From assembly GCA_964459805.1 (NCBI GenBank), contig CAYWOD010000062.1, positions 1 through 16,670 of the forward strand: DNA of 16,670 nt, in the 5' to 3' direction. Below the pieces are notes generated by a model that worked only from the letters and a program-made list of their open reading frames with translations, was not told where the DNA came from and did not search any database. The position numbers and the translations under genes were made by a program. Source of the stretch: DAOVRL01 sp964459805. GTDB lineage: Bacteria; Planctomycetota; Phycisphaerae; Sedimentisphaerales; Anaerobacaceae. Positions 6,910-13,595 of this stretch are shown in pieces. Numbering within the stretch: the stretch's first letter is position 1; each line of letters opens with the position of its first letter.

Positions 6910-7851
6910 ATGAGAATGTTAGTGTCCGTATTGATAGTAAGCGTATTGCTGACGGCGGTCCCGGTCCAGGGTGGTCCGTTGCTAAAGAGCCAAGTCAGCG
7001 CTGATGCCAACTGGGTAGTGCACGCAGACTACGACCTGTTAAACAAGACGATAATAGGACAGCTCATCCGGGCAGAGCTGGCGAGTCTGGGTCTGGAGGA
7101 AAAGCTGCAGGATTTTAAGACAGTATTCTCTTTTCATCCGCTTGATGACGTCCGGGATGTAACGCTTTACGGCAGTGGCGATGACCGCGAAAAAGCGGTG
7201 GTTCTGATCGAGGGCGACTTTGATCAGGACACGCTGGTCGCGCTTGTGCGTATGAACGCTGAGTATGAAGAGATTGAGTACGGTGACGTGGTGGTGCATA
7301 GCTGGGTCGATGAGAACAAGAAGGACCCCAGCAAGGCTGGCCAGAGAATGTATGGCTGCGTGCCCAAAGATGATCTGGTTGTCATGGGAGCGGGTCTTGA
7401 GGCTCTCAAGCAGGCTGTGGATGTTCTAAACGGTTCGGCGGCAAATGCAGCCGACGGTGTGTTCGACCAGGCCGCCCTGGACACAACGGGAGCTTTTTTC
7501 CAGGTTGCAGCGAACGCCGTCGGCGACGTAGCCGAGCACCAGAATAACGCAGCTTTGCTGAAGCAGACCGACAAGTTGGGCGTGGTCATTGGTGAAGTCG
7601 AGGGCACGTTCTATGTAGATTTGAGTTTGAGCGCCAACTCTCAAGAGACTGCCCAAAACCTCAAGAAGGTGTTCGAAGGCATGATTGCGTTCTTGACTCT
7701 GGCCGGTAGCGAGCGGCCGGTCCTGGCGGAACTGGCCAAGAAGCTGGAGTTGTCCACCGCAGAGAACATAGTCGCGATCCATTTCGAGTCGGACTCGGCG
7801 GCGATTATCTCGTTCTTGAAAGAGCAATGGGAGGCAAAAAAGCAACAGTAA
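6910..7851 (+). CDS. exported protein of unknown function, first gene of an ECF sigma module
   Basis: The family is not recognised. The 313-aa protein begins with a signal peptide (MRMLVSVLIVSVLLTAVPVQ, cleavage probably after residue 21 or so), so it is expected in the periplasm. The rest is soluble, with alternating strands and helices and motifs such as WVVHADYD (about 36-43), DVRDVTLYGSGDD, and two parallel-looking parts, which suggests a repeated alpha/beta fold; it has no Cys in a catalytic-looking context. The start is set by AAAGGAG at 6895-6901, 8 nt upstream. Its 3' end overlaps the sigma factor gene by 25 nt, so the two are surely in one operon. It may be the sensed or the controlled envelope component of the sigma system; that role is inference from context. 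Confidence 0.85.
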   Translation: MRMLVSVLIVSVLLTAVPVQGGPLLKSQVSADANWVVHADYDLLNKTIIGQLIRAELASLGLEEKLQDFKTVFSFHPLDDVRDVTLYGSGDDREKAVVLIEGDFDQDTLVALVRMNAEYEEIEYGDVVVHSWVDENKKDPSKAGQRMYGCVPKDDLVVMGAGLEALKQAVDVLNGSAANAADGVFDQAALDTTGAFFQVAANAVGDVAEHQNNAALLKQTDKLGVVIGEVEGTFYVDLSLSANSQETAQNLKKVFEGMIAFLTLAGSERPVLAELAKKLELSTAENIVAIHFESDSAAIISFLKEQWEAKKQQ

Positions 7852-8501
7852 GGGCGGACAACGGCCCAATAGAGAGCAGTTCCGGCCCACGGCCTGAGAA
7901 TTTGCGGTCCTTGAGCAGCGAAGAATTGGCTCGGCGGTCAGGATCTGGCTGCCGAGCTTGCTTTGGTGAGCTGGTGTCGCGGTATTCGGTGCGGCTGTAC
8001 CGGTTCTTGCGGCATCGCACGAGCAACGCACACGATGCCGAGGACCTGGTTCAGGATACATTTGTCAGGGCCTTCGAGAACATAGGCCGTTATCGAAGTT
8101 CGTACTGCTTTTCGACCTGGCTCTTCACGATAGCAAGGCGTTTGGCGAGCAGTCGCCTGCGCAGCCTGCGTCGTTCGCAGAGGGTTGTCGAGATGAACTC
8201 CGGCGTTCCCGAGCCGGGCGACGTCCTCGCGCAACAGGAGACCCGGCAGAGCTTGTGGGCCGCGGCCAGGGGGCTGTCCCCAAATCAGTATCAGGTGTTG
8301 CGGCTCAGATACGCCGAGGATATGTCGATAAAACAAATAGCCAAGGTTATGGGAAAGTCACAGGTGAGCGTCAAGGTGCTTCTCTATCGGGCGCGTGTGC
8401 ATCTGGCCGAGAGGCTGCAAAAGATAACGGCAGAGGGGCAGAGGCAAGACCGGGTATCGTCAAAAGAAACGTTAGCTTTTATGAAAGCCGAAGGTGCATA
8501 A
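7827..8501 (+). CDS. ECF-type RNA polymerase sigma factor (sigma-70 family)
   Basis: An extracytoplasmic-function sigma factor that directs RNA polymerase to its own promoters. Region 2 is clear: FGELVSRYSVRLYRFLRHR, then DAEDLVQDTFVRAFENIGRY and STWLFTIARRLASSRLRS. Region 4 has LSPNQYQVLRLRYAEDMSIKQ and the helix-turn-helix QIAKVMGKSQVSVKVLLYRAR. Regions 1 and 3 are absent, as in all ECF members; 224 aa is slightly long because of a poorly conserved N-terminal tail of about 40 residues. The ATG at 7827 has only a weak AAGAG site, and a downstream start is possible. The gene overlaps the exported-protein gene by 25 nt and its stop overlaps the next start as TAATG, so all three are translationally linked. 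Confidence 0.93.
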   Translation: MGGKKATVRADNGPIESSSGPRPENLRSLSSEELARRSGSGCRACFGELVSRYSVRLYRFLRHRTSNAHDAEDLVQDTFVRAFENIGRYRSSYCFSTWLFTIARRLASSRLRSLRRSQRVVEMNSGVPEPGDVLAQQETRQSLWAAARGLSPNQYQVLRLRYAEDMSIKQIAKVMGKSQVSVKVLLYRARVHLAERLQKITAEGQRQDRVSSKETLAFMKAEGA

Positions 8502-9040
8502 TGTTCTGCTGGTTTTTTAGATTGATGATTTCCAATGCCGTTGACGCCGATAACGGCCTGTCCGGGAGAACAGAAAGACATATTCGCCGATGTGCGAATT
8601 GTCGTGAGTTTTACAAGGCGTGCCTGTCACTCGATGACGGTTTGCGGCGTGAGGGGGTGGCCGTGAATGACGAGTTTTCCAGACGGCTGAGTGAGCACGT
8701 TCTGGCGGCTGTGCCCGGCCGACGTGCCAATACATACAAGCTCACATTCAAGTGGCGGCCTATTGTGGCCGCTGCGTGCGTGGCGGTGATTGCATCTATG
8801 GGGATATTGTTTCTGACCAGGCGCGAAAATGGCCCGGACTCCAACCAATACGAGAAGGGCAGAGAGATAATTTACTCTTTGGTGGGCGAAGACTTCCTTG
8901 GTGCGTGGCCTAAGCTGGTTGAAGGGCCTTTGCCGAGCGAGATCGAAAATCTCGCCGGTGATACCGAATCCGCGGTGCGTTTCTTGGTTGCGTGCATCTC
9001 AGTGGATCCCACCGAAGGGAGGAGCGAATTGCCGAACTAA
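8501..9040 (+). CDS. membrane anti-sigma factor with zinc-binding HxxxCxxC motif
   Basis: The start at 8501 overlaps the sigma stop by one nt (TAATG), with GAAGG about 7 nt upstream. The 179-aa protein has an N-terminal cytoplasmic part with HIRRCANC (His27, Cys31, Cys34), the HxxxCxxC signature of zinc anti-sigma (ZAS) domains, one hydrophobic segment at about 87-106 and an extracytoplasmic tail of about 70 residues. ZAS proteins hold their ECF sigma factor at the membrane until a signal frees it. The position next to the sigma gene fits its being the cognate partner. The tail has no recognised sensor domain. The gene ends 32 bp before the convergent ymdB. Confidence 0.88.
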   Translation: MFCWFFRLMISNAVDADNGLSGRTERHIRRCANCREFYKACLSLDDGLRREGVAVNDEFSRRLSEHVLAAVPGRRANTYKLTFKWRPIVAAACVAVIASMGILFLTRRENGPDSNQYEKGREIIYSLVGEDFLGAWPKLVEGPLPSEIENLAGDTESAVRFLVACISVDPTEGRSELPN

Positions 9041-9068
9041 ACACCCCGGGTGTACGCCGTAGTCGGCG
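9041..9068. terminator. candidate bidirectional terminator hairpins between converging genes
   Basis: The 32-bp gap between the stop codons of the anti-sigma gene and ymdB is filled by two inverted repeats: ACACCC-C-GGGTGT (9041-9053) and CGCCG (9055-9059) paired with CGGCG (9064-9068). No T-run follows, so this is a weak call for a terminator; the position between convergent genes is the main support. Confidence 0.4.
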
Positions 9069-9072
9069 ATTG

Positions 9073-9924
9073 TCAGAAGTTGTTGTTGAAGTATTCGGGT
9101 TTGCCGTCGTCGCTGTCGTAGCCGGCTGTCTCAGGTGAGTCTGCGTCGATTTTGATTCGCTCGATGCGCTCGGCCTTTTTTGTATTGCTGTTAACGGTGA
9201 CCAGAATCCCATTTATTTTAACATCGTCCGTAGCTATTTCAAACGGGAACGGCATCTGCGTTCTAAACGACTTCAAGACATTCTCGACTTTGCGGCCGAG
9301 GACCGAATCGTGCGCCCCGGTCATACCGATATCAGTGATATATGCCGTGCCCTCCGGTAGGATTTTCTCGTCGGCGGTCACAACGTGCGTGTGAGTGCCA
9401 AAACAGAGGCTGACCCTGCCGTCGAGGTAGTAGCCCATTGCGATTTTTTCACTGGTGGCCTCGGCGTGGACATCAACGACTATAATGTCGGCCTTTTGTT
9501 CGAGCTGCGGCAGGATTCTGTCAATAGCACTGTATGGACAGTCGGCGGGCTTCATAAAGATTCGTCCTATCAAGGAGACCACGCCCACGGTTGGTCCTTT
9601 GCCGGTAGTATAAATCGCCGAACCTCTTCCGGCGGCTTGCTCGGAGAGGTTTGCGGGCCGAACGATGTTTTCGCCTGTTTCCAAGGTTGTGATTATTTCT
9701 TTTTTGCGGTAGGTGTGGTCGCCTAATGTGATCAGGTTTACGCCGTACCGCAGCAGCTTATCGTAGATTTGCGGAGTCAGGCCGGAGCCGCCGGCTGCAT
9801 TTTCGGCGTTGGCTATTACGCAATCGATGCCCAGATCCGTTACCATTGACTTTAGCTTCTCGGCGACGATGCGTCTGCCGGGCCTGCCGACTATGTCACC
9901 AATGCAAAGAATATTGAGCTTCAT
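9073..9924 (-). CDS. ymdB: YmdB-family metallophosphoesterase (cyclic nucleotide phosphodiesterase)
   Basis: YmdB proteins are dinuclear metal phosphodiesterases; the Bacillus enzyme acts on 2',3'-cyclic nucleotides and influences biofilm and motility choice. The start at 9924 gives MKLNILCIGDIVGRPGRR, the standard family N-terminus; a GTG at 9936 is an alternative. In the 283-aa protein the metal ligands are Asp10 (GDIVG), Glu41 and Asn42 (NAENAAGG), Asp69 and His70 (LGDHTYRKKEI), His153 (DVHAEATSEK), His178 and His180 (GTHTHV). The usual family motif is GNH, so Asp69 replaces the expected Asn ligand. The protein has an acidic tail of about 25 residues beyond the usual end. It lies 41 bp downstream of rny on the same strand, so both are probably in one operon. 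Confidence 0.94.
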   Translation of the reverse strand: MKLNILCIGDIVGRPGRRIVAEKLKSMVTDLGIDCVIANAENAAGGSGLTPQIYDKLLRYGVNLITLGDHTYRKKEIITTLETGENIVRPANLSEQAAGRGSAIYTTGKGPTVGVVSLIGRIFMKPADCPYSAIDRILPQLEQKADIIVVDVHAEATSEKIAMGYYLDGRVSLCFGTHTHVVTADEKILPEGTAYITDIGMTGAHDSVLGRKVENVLKSFRTQMPFPFEIATDDVKINGILVTVNSNTKKAERIERIKIDADSPETAGYDSDDGKPEYFNNNF

Positions 9925-9965
9925 AATTTGTGTCACGTGTCTCGCCGGGATGCGATTTGCGATTC

Positions 9966-11549
9966 TTATTTTGCGTATTCGATGCAGCGGACCTCGCGCA
10001 GCAGCGTTACCTGGATCTCACCCGGATACGTCATTTCGTCTTCGACCTTCTTGGCAATATCGCGCGCGATTTTCATCGCTGCATCATCGCCCACATCGTT
10101 AGCATCCACAATCACGCGTATTTCTCGCCCGGCCTGAATTGCGTAGGCGTTTTCAACGCCTTTGAAGCCGCTGGCGATTTCCTCGAGCTGCTCCAGCCTC
10201 TTGATGTATCTTTCGAGCGTCTCCCTCCTGGCGCCTGGGCGCGACGCACTTATCGCATCAGCGGCTGCAACCAGCGGAGTATATGGATTGTCGGCCGCAA
10301 CGTCACCATGATGGCCGGCAACTGCATTGAGTATGATAGACGATTCGCTGAACCGCTTGAGATAATTCGCGCCGATTGTGGGGTGACTGCCTTCGACCTC
10401 GTGGTCGATTGCCTTGCCGATGTCGTGCAGCAAGCCTGCACGCCTTGCTATCGATCCGTCCAGCCCGAGCTCATCAGCCATAACCTGGGAAAGAAAGGCA
10501 ACTTCAACGCTGTGGCGAAGGACATTCTGGCCGTAGCTGGTTCTGTAGCTCAGAGCACCGAGCATACTCAGCACTTTGTTGCTCAAGCCCCTGACATTGG
10601 TTTCTACCGCTACGTCTTTGCCGATCTGCAGCAGCTTGTGGTTGACGTCTTTTCTGGTCTGGGCGACGAGATCCTCAATTCGTGATGGATGTATTCTCCC
10701 GTCCTGGATGAGCTTCTCCATAGATAGACGGGCGACCTCACGCCTGACGGGACTGAAGCCGCTGACGACTATCATTCCGGGGGTGTCATCGACAATGACA
10801 TCCACGCCGGTAGCTTTCTCAAAAGCGCGAATGTTGCGTCCTTCCCTGCCGATAATTCGACCTTTCATATCATCGTTCGGAATCTCGACGGTTGAGACGG
10901 TTGCCTCACAGGTCTGCTCGGCGGCATATCGCTGAATTGAGGTGTTGATTATTTCCCGGCTTTTTTGGTCGGCCATTTCATTGGTTTCATCGACCTTCCG
11001 CCGAATCAGGGCCGACATTTCGTGTTCGCATTCGTCTTCGAGACGCTTCAGGAGCAGGTCCTTGGCCTCTTTGATGTCCATCGCGGTGATTTTGAGCAGT
11101 TGGTTCTTCTGCTGTGCGAGCAGGGCGGAAAGCTGTTTTTCTTTGAGGCCGACGTTGTGCAATCGTCTGTCGATTTCTTGTTGCTGCTGTTTTAACGTCT
11201 TTTCCCGCTGGCCGAGCAATTCAACCTGGCGATCAATCGCGTCGTCGCGTTTGGTCAATCTCATCTCTGTCTCGTGCATTTCAGCACGAATTTTGTTCAT
11301 CTCGGCTGTGAATTCCTCCTTCTTCTTGATGGCCTCTGCAGCGGCGTCGATCTGAGCGGACTTAATTATGTTTTCAGCTTCCCTCTTTGCACCATCGATC
11401 TGTCGCTGCTGGTCCTGCTCGAAGGTTTTAGTCTTTGTTCTGGAGACTATCTGGTAGATAACAACAGTCAGGCAGATTCCCAGAACAAATGCGATAACGG
11501 TAAGCGCCGCGGCCGGCAGCGTCTCGATTGCCATGATTATGATGTTCAT
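9966..11549 (-). CDS. rny: ribonuclease Y
   Basis: RNase Y is a membrane-anchored endoribonuclease that starts mRNA decay. The start at 11549 is chosen because AAAGG lies 8 nt upstream and because MNIIIMAIETLPAAALTVIA leads straight into the membrane anchor; a longer frame from 11597 has no such site. The 527-aa protein (typical size) has a TM anchor at about 11-33, a long Gln/Lys/Glu coiled coil at about 40-200, a KH domain with the RNA-binding loop GRIIGREGRNIRAFE (230-244), and an HD domain with His346, His375-Asp376 (LLHDIGK), His413-His414 (AGHHGD) and Asp431 (AAADAIS). ymdB follows after 41 bp. The leader contains a perfect hairpin at 11613-11637. Confidence 0.97.
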   Translation of the reverse strand: MNIIIMAIETLPAAALTVIAFVLGICLTVVIYQIVSRTKTKTFEQDQQRQIDGAKREAENIIKSAQIDAAAEAIKKKEEFTAEMNKIRAEMHETEMRLTKRDDAIDRQVELLGQREKTLKQQQQEIDRRLHNVGLKEKQLSALLAQQKNQLLKITAMDIKEAKDLLLKRLEDECEHEMSALIRRKVDETNEMADQKSREIINTSIQRYAAEQTCEATVSTVEIPNDDMKGRIIGREGRNIRAFEKATGVDVIVDDTPGMIVVSGFSPVRREVARLSMEKLIQDGRIHPSRIEDLVAQTRKDVNHKLLQIGKDVAVETNVRGLSNKVLSMLGALSYRTSYGQNVLRHSVEVAFLSQVMADELGLDGSIARRAGLLHDIGKAIDHEVEGSHPTIGANYLKRFSESSIILNAVAGHHGDVAADNPYTPLVAAADAISASRPGARRETLERYIKRLEQLEEIASGFKGVENAYAIQAGREIRVIVDANDVGDDAAMKIARDIAKKVEDEMTYPGEIQVTLLREVRCIEYAK

Positions 11550-11612
11550 ATCTTCTACCTTTCCCTTGCCGTTGTCATACAGTCCAAAACCGACCAATGC
11601 AGAAAGCTGTAT

Positions 11613-11637
11613 TCTGCGATGTACTGCGTATCGCAGA
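11613..11637 (-). promoter_or_regulatory. perfect hairpin in the rny leader
   Basis: TCTGCGAT (11613-11620) and ATCGCAGA (11630-11637) form a perfect 8-bp stem with a 9-nt loop, about 65-90 nt upstream of the rny start. On the minus strand it would sit in the 5' leader if transcription starts further up. It may be a control site for rny mRNA; this is inference. Confidence 0.35.
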
Positions 11638-11981
11638 GTGAGAACCCGGTCGAATCGTGGGATTTCCCGGCAGGAAAGTTCCAGAGAGATGGCAGCGAAT
11701 CACGAAATCCTTTTTGGCGGCGGCGCAGAATCAACTATCTGTGGCCAAAACTCCCTTGAATTGTGGCAGTTCCAACGTTGACAACCTCAGTTTTCCCCAC
11801 AATTGGCTAATTTCTGTGCACAACACCGACACTCCCTCGCTAATCAGCGAATGCTTTTTTTCAAGCAGATTTCGTTTCACGCTAAATTCACTTTTCAGCA
11901 TCTCACAAAACTCGAGAACCCGGTCCTGCACCGGATTCGCAAAGGACGCCAAAAGTGTCTCTGCAACTCAACTACCGTCAA

Positions 11982-12005
11982 GGAAAAGGCTTACAAGCCT
12001 TTTCC
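11982..12005. terminator. candidate bidirectional intrinsic terminator
   Basis: GGAAAAGGCT (11982-11991) pairs perfectly with AGCCTTTTCC (11996-12005) around the loop TACA. Each arm carries an A- or T-run (AAAA, TTTT), so on either strand the 3' arm ends in TTTTCC. No annotated gene ends directly before it, which suggests an unrecognised short transcript on one strand. Confidence 0.45.
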
Positions 12006-12014
12006 CGCCCTGTG

Positions 12015-12059
12015 CGTCTCTTTTTCAAAGCAGCCAAAAAACCAGTAAAGATAGAGACG
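12015..12059. repeat. inverted repeat CGTCTCT / AGAGACG
   Basis: CGTCTCT at 12015-12021 and AGAGACG at 12053-12059 are exact complements 31 nt apart. An RNA from either strand would close a hairpin with an AT-rich loop that directly abuts the palindrome at 11982-12005, giving a two-hairpin structure of about 80 nt. Confidence 0.4.
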
Positions 12060-12333
12060 ACCCACAATTTGGCTCATCATCAGTAGCTTACAACACTATG
12101 GTAGAGCATCCCTGGTTGTTGGTCAAGAAAAAAATCGACCAAATCTTGTGATACCGTGATTCTTGGAGCTTCGATTGTAAATGTCTCTCTTTGAAGCAGT
12201 TACGTTGCTCTCGTATGAACTGGCTCGCAGGGGCATCAGAGAATCTTGTGTTGATAAGTCTCGAATGCAAATATTTTTGAACCGAATATTTAGCCGCTCA
12301 TCGTATCGATTTCTGATCTGAACACCGCTGTTG

Positions 12334-12357
12334 CCGGGATTGTCGCGACAATCCCGG
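12334..12357. repeat. perfect 24-nt palindrome
   Basis: CCGGGATTGTCG followed immediately by its exact reverse complement, CGACAATCCCGG, without a spacer. It is about 160-185 nt upstream of the yebC start and just over 90 nt upstream of its -10 box. A zero-spacer palindrome of this length fits a dimeric protein site better than a hairpin terminator. Confidence 0.45.
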
Positions 12358-12448
12358 AAACGCAAACGCAGGGCAAAATCGGTGTGCCGTTGACTGGCAG
12401 GAAGAAGCGATTTTGGAAAAAAGGGATTACCTGCGGTGGAAGATAAGG

Positions 12449-12454
12449 TATAAT
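12449..12454 (+). promoter_or_regulatory. candidate -10 box TATAAT for yebC
   Basis: A perfect TATAAT lies 65 nt upstream of the yebC start codon. No good -35 hexamer is found at 15-18 nt spacing (TTACCT at 16 nt is the best), so the promoter call rests on the -10 box and position. Confidence 0.45.
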
Positions 12455-12518
12455 GCGGTTTCATGTATATCATCTTAGGTGTTGTTGCATTGGATGTGGA
12501 TTTTGATCAGGAGCAAAC

Positions 12519-13268
12519 ATGTCAGGTCATTCACACTGGGCTGGGATAAAGTACAAGAAAGCGGCCGCTGACGCTAAGCGAGGCAAGATATGGAGCAAGA
12601 TTGCTCGAATGGTAATAGTCGCAGCCAAAAGCGGTGGGGGCGACCCGGCTGCAAATCTGGCTTTGCGTTACGCGATCGACAAGGCCAAAGCGGCGAATAT
12701 GCCAAAAGATACGATTGAGAAGGCCATTAAGAAAGGTACAGGCGAGTTAGAGGGCGTCAGTTTTGAAGACGTGCTCTACGAGGGTTATGGGCCGAGCGGT
12801 GTTGCAATTACGGTCGAAGCCTTGACGGACAATCGCAATCGCACGGGACCGGAGATCAAGAGGCTTTTCGAAAAACACGGAGGATCACTGGGGACGACCG
12901 GATGTGTCAACTGGATGTTCAGTAAGAAAGGACTTATTACAGTTAATACCGCCAGTGTTGACGAGGAGCAACTCTTGGAAATCGCTCTGGATGCCGGTGC
13001 CGACGATATGCAGAATACGGGCGAGGTTTTTGAGATAACTTGCGAACCGGGTGCTTTCGAGGAGCTTAAAAAGGCTCTAACAGAAAAAGAAATACCCACA
13101 GAAGTAGCGGAAATATCAATGGTGCCTCAGAGCACCGTGGCGGTCAACAATGAGGCGACCGCCAAGAGAATAATCGCGCTGATGGAGGCCTTCGAAGACC
13201 ACGACGACGTTCAAAATGCGTATGCGAACTTCGACATACCTGATGAGATTATCGCTCGTATATCATAG
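12519..13268 (+). CDS. yebC: YebC/TACO1-family regulatory protein
   Basis: YebC-family proteins act as transcription regulators (PmpR) or, as shown for several members and for mitochondrial TACO1, aid translation of difficult peptide stretches. The 249-aa protein has the canonical start MSGHSHWAGIKYKKAAADAK, the KIARMVIVAAKSGGGDPAAN segment, LRYAIDKAKAANMPKDTIEKA, the second-domain motif YEGYGPSGVAI and the third-domain segment ending NFDIPDE. Length and all blocks match the family. AGGAG at 12509-12513 is 5 nt upstream, and a TATAAT lies 65 nt upstream. The usual neighbour ruvC is not in the next 1.9 kb; a sigma factor gene follows after a 327-bp gap instead. Which of the two family roles applies cannot be told from sequence. 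Confidence 0.97.
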   Translation: MSGHSHWAGIKYKKAAADAKRGKIWSKIARMVIVAAKSGGGDPAANLALRYAIDKAKAANMPKDTIEKAIKKGTGELEGVSFEDVLYEGYGPSGVAITVEALTDNRNRTGPEIKRLFEKHGGSLGTTGCVNWMFSKKGLITVNTASVDEEQLLEIALDAGADDMQNTGEVFEITCEPGAFEELKKALTEKEIPTEVAEISMVPQSTVAVNNEATAKRIIALMEAFEDHDDVQNAYANFDIPDEIIARIS

Positions 13269-13595
13269 TCTATAGTGCGTACGTCGCATGTTGAGTGAAT
13301 TCGAATGACAAACCTGCCGAATAGCACGCAGAGTGGGGATTTTGAGGGATTCTGGTCGAATTTGTTGTGATTTCTCCATGTTTTGGGCCGATCGAAGCCG
13401 CATTAGTCCCGGATAATCGGCCGAGTCTCATACGTTTCAGCCCTGCTAAACCGCCTATATTCACACCCTTGTTCGCTCTTGCTCCACTATGATTTATTTG
13501 TGCCTTTGGCGGAAATTACATGCAATTAGGCTTCAAAATACTCCTTGATTGCTTATAATACTATTGTTTGTCCTTTTCTGTTGAGTGCTGAGGTT
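13269..13595. other. intergenic region between yebC and the second sigma gene
   Basis: No gene is supported. A long-loop inverted repeat, GGCCGAT (13386-13392) with ATCGGCC (13416-13422), lies in the middle; it has no T-run. The promoter of the sigma gene is at the right end. Confidence 0.55.
13532..13559 (+). promoter_or_regulatory. candidate promoter for the second ECF sigma gene
   Basis: TTCAAA at 13532-13537 and a perfect TATAAT at 13554-13559 are separated by 16 nt. Transcription from about 13566 would leave a 30-nt leader before the ATG at 13596 and excludes the longer in-frame TTG start at 13545, which lies in front of the -10 box. Confidence 0.5.

Larger units (their letters stand above)
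11550..12518. other. long divergent intergenic region between rny and yebC
   Basis: No gene is supported with confidence in this 969-bp stretch. It contains several inverted repeats (11613-11637, 11982-12005, 12015-12059, 12334-12357), listed separately, and a 12-nt direct repeat GAGAACCCGGTC at 11640-11651 and 11914-11925. A minus-strand frame of 73 codons from a TTG at 11952 to 11731 (N-terminus ASFANPVQDRV) is mildly protein-like, but has no ribosome binding site and no known family. Signatures of tRNA, RNase P RNA, SRP RNA and tmRNA were not seen. The length and structure make an unannotated small RNA possible. Confidence 0.5.

Noticed and set aside
9930..10685. Plus-strand frame of 251 codons inside rny
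   Set aside because: It is antisense to the HD and KH domains of RNase Y, whose motifs are certain; no ribosome binding site is seen.
11660..11700. Short similarity to the start of RNase P RNA (CAGGAAAGTTCCAGAGAG)
   Set aside because: Only a few bases match and none of the other conserved RNase P RNA blocks are present nearby.
11731..11952. Minus-strand frame of 73 codons upstream of rny (ASFANPVQDRV..., helical, Lys/Glu-rich), in the place where zapA occurs before rny in some bacteria
   Set aside because: It needs a TTG start with no ribosome binding site, has an in-frame stop just upstream, matches no ZapA motif I know and has hairpin arms inside it. Kept only as a remark on the intergenic region.
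11657..12151. Plus-strand frame of 164 codons in the rny-yebC spacer
   Set aside because: Composition is rich in Ser, Arg and Cys with no domain or membrane pattern, there is no ribosome binding site and it spans two terminator-like palindromes.
12123..12473. Minus-strand frame of 116 codons upstream of yebC
   Set aside because: It crosses the yebC promoter and the 24-nt palindrome and has irregular composition; it looks like chance.
13386..13422. Inverted repeat GGCCGAT/ATCGGCC after yebC as its terminator
   Set aside because: The loop is 23 nt, there is no T-run and it lies more than 100 nt after the stop codon.
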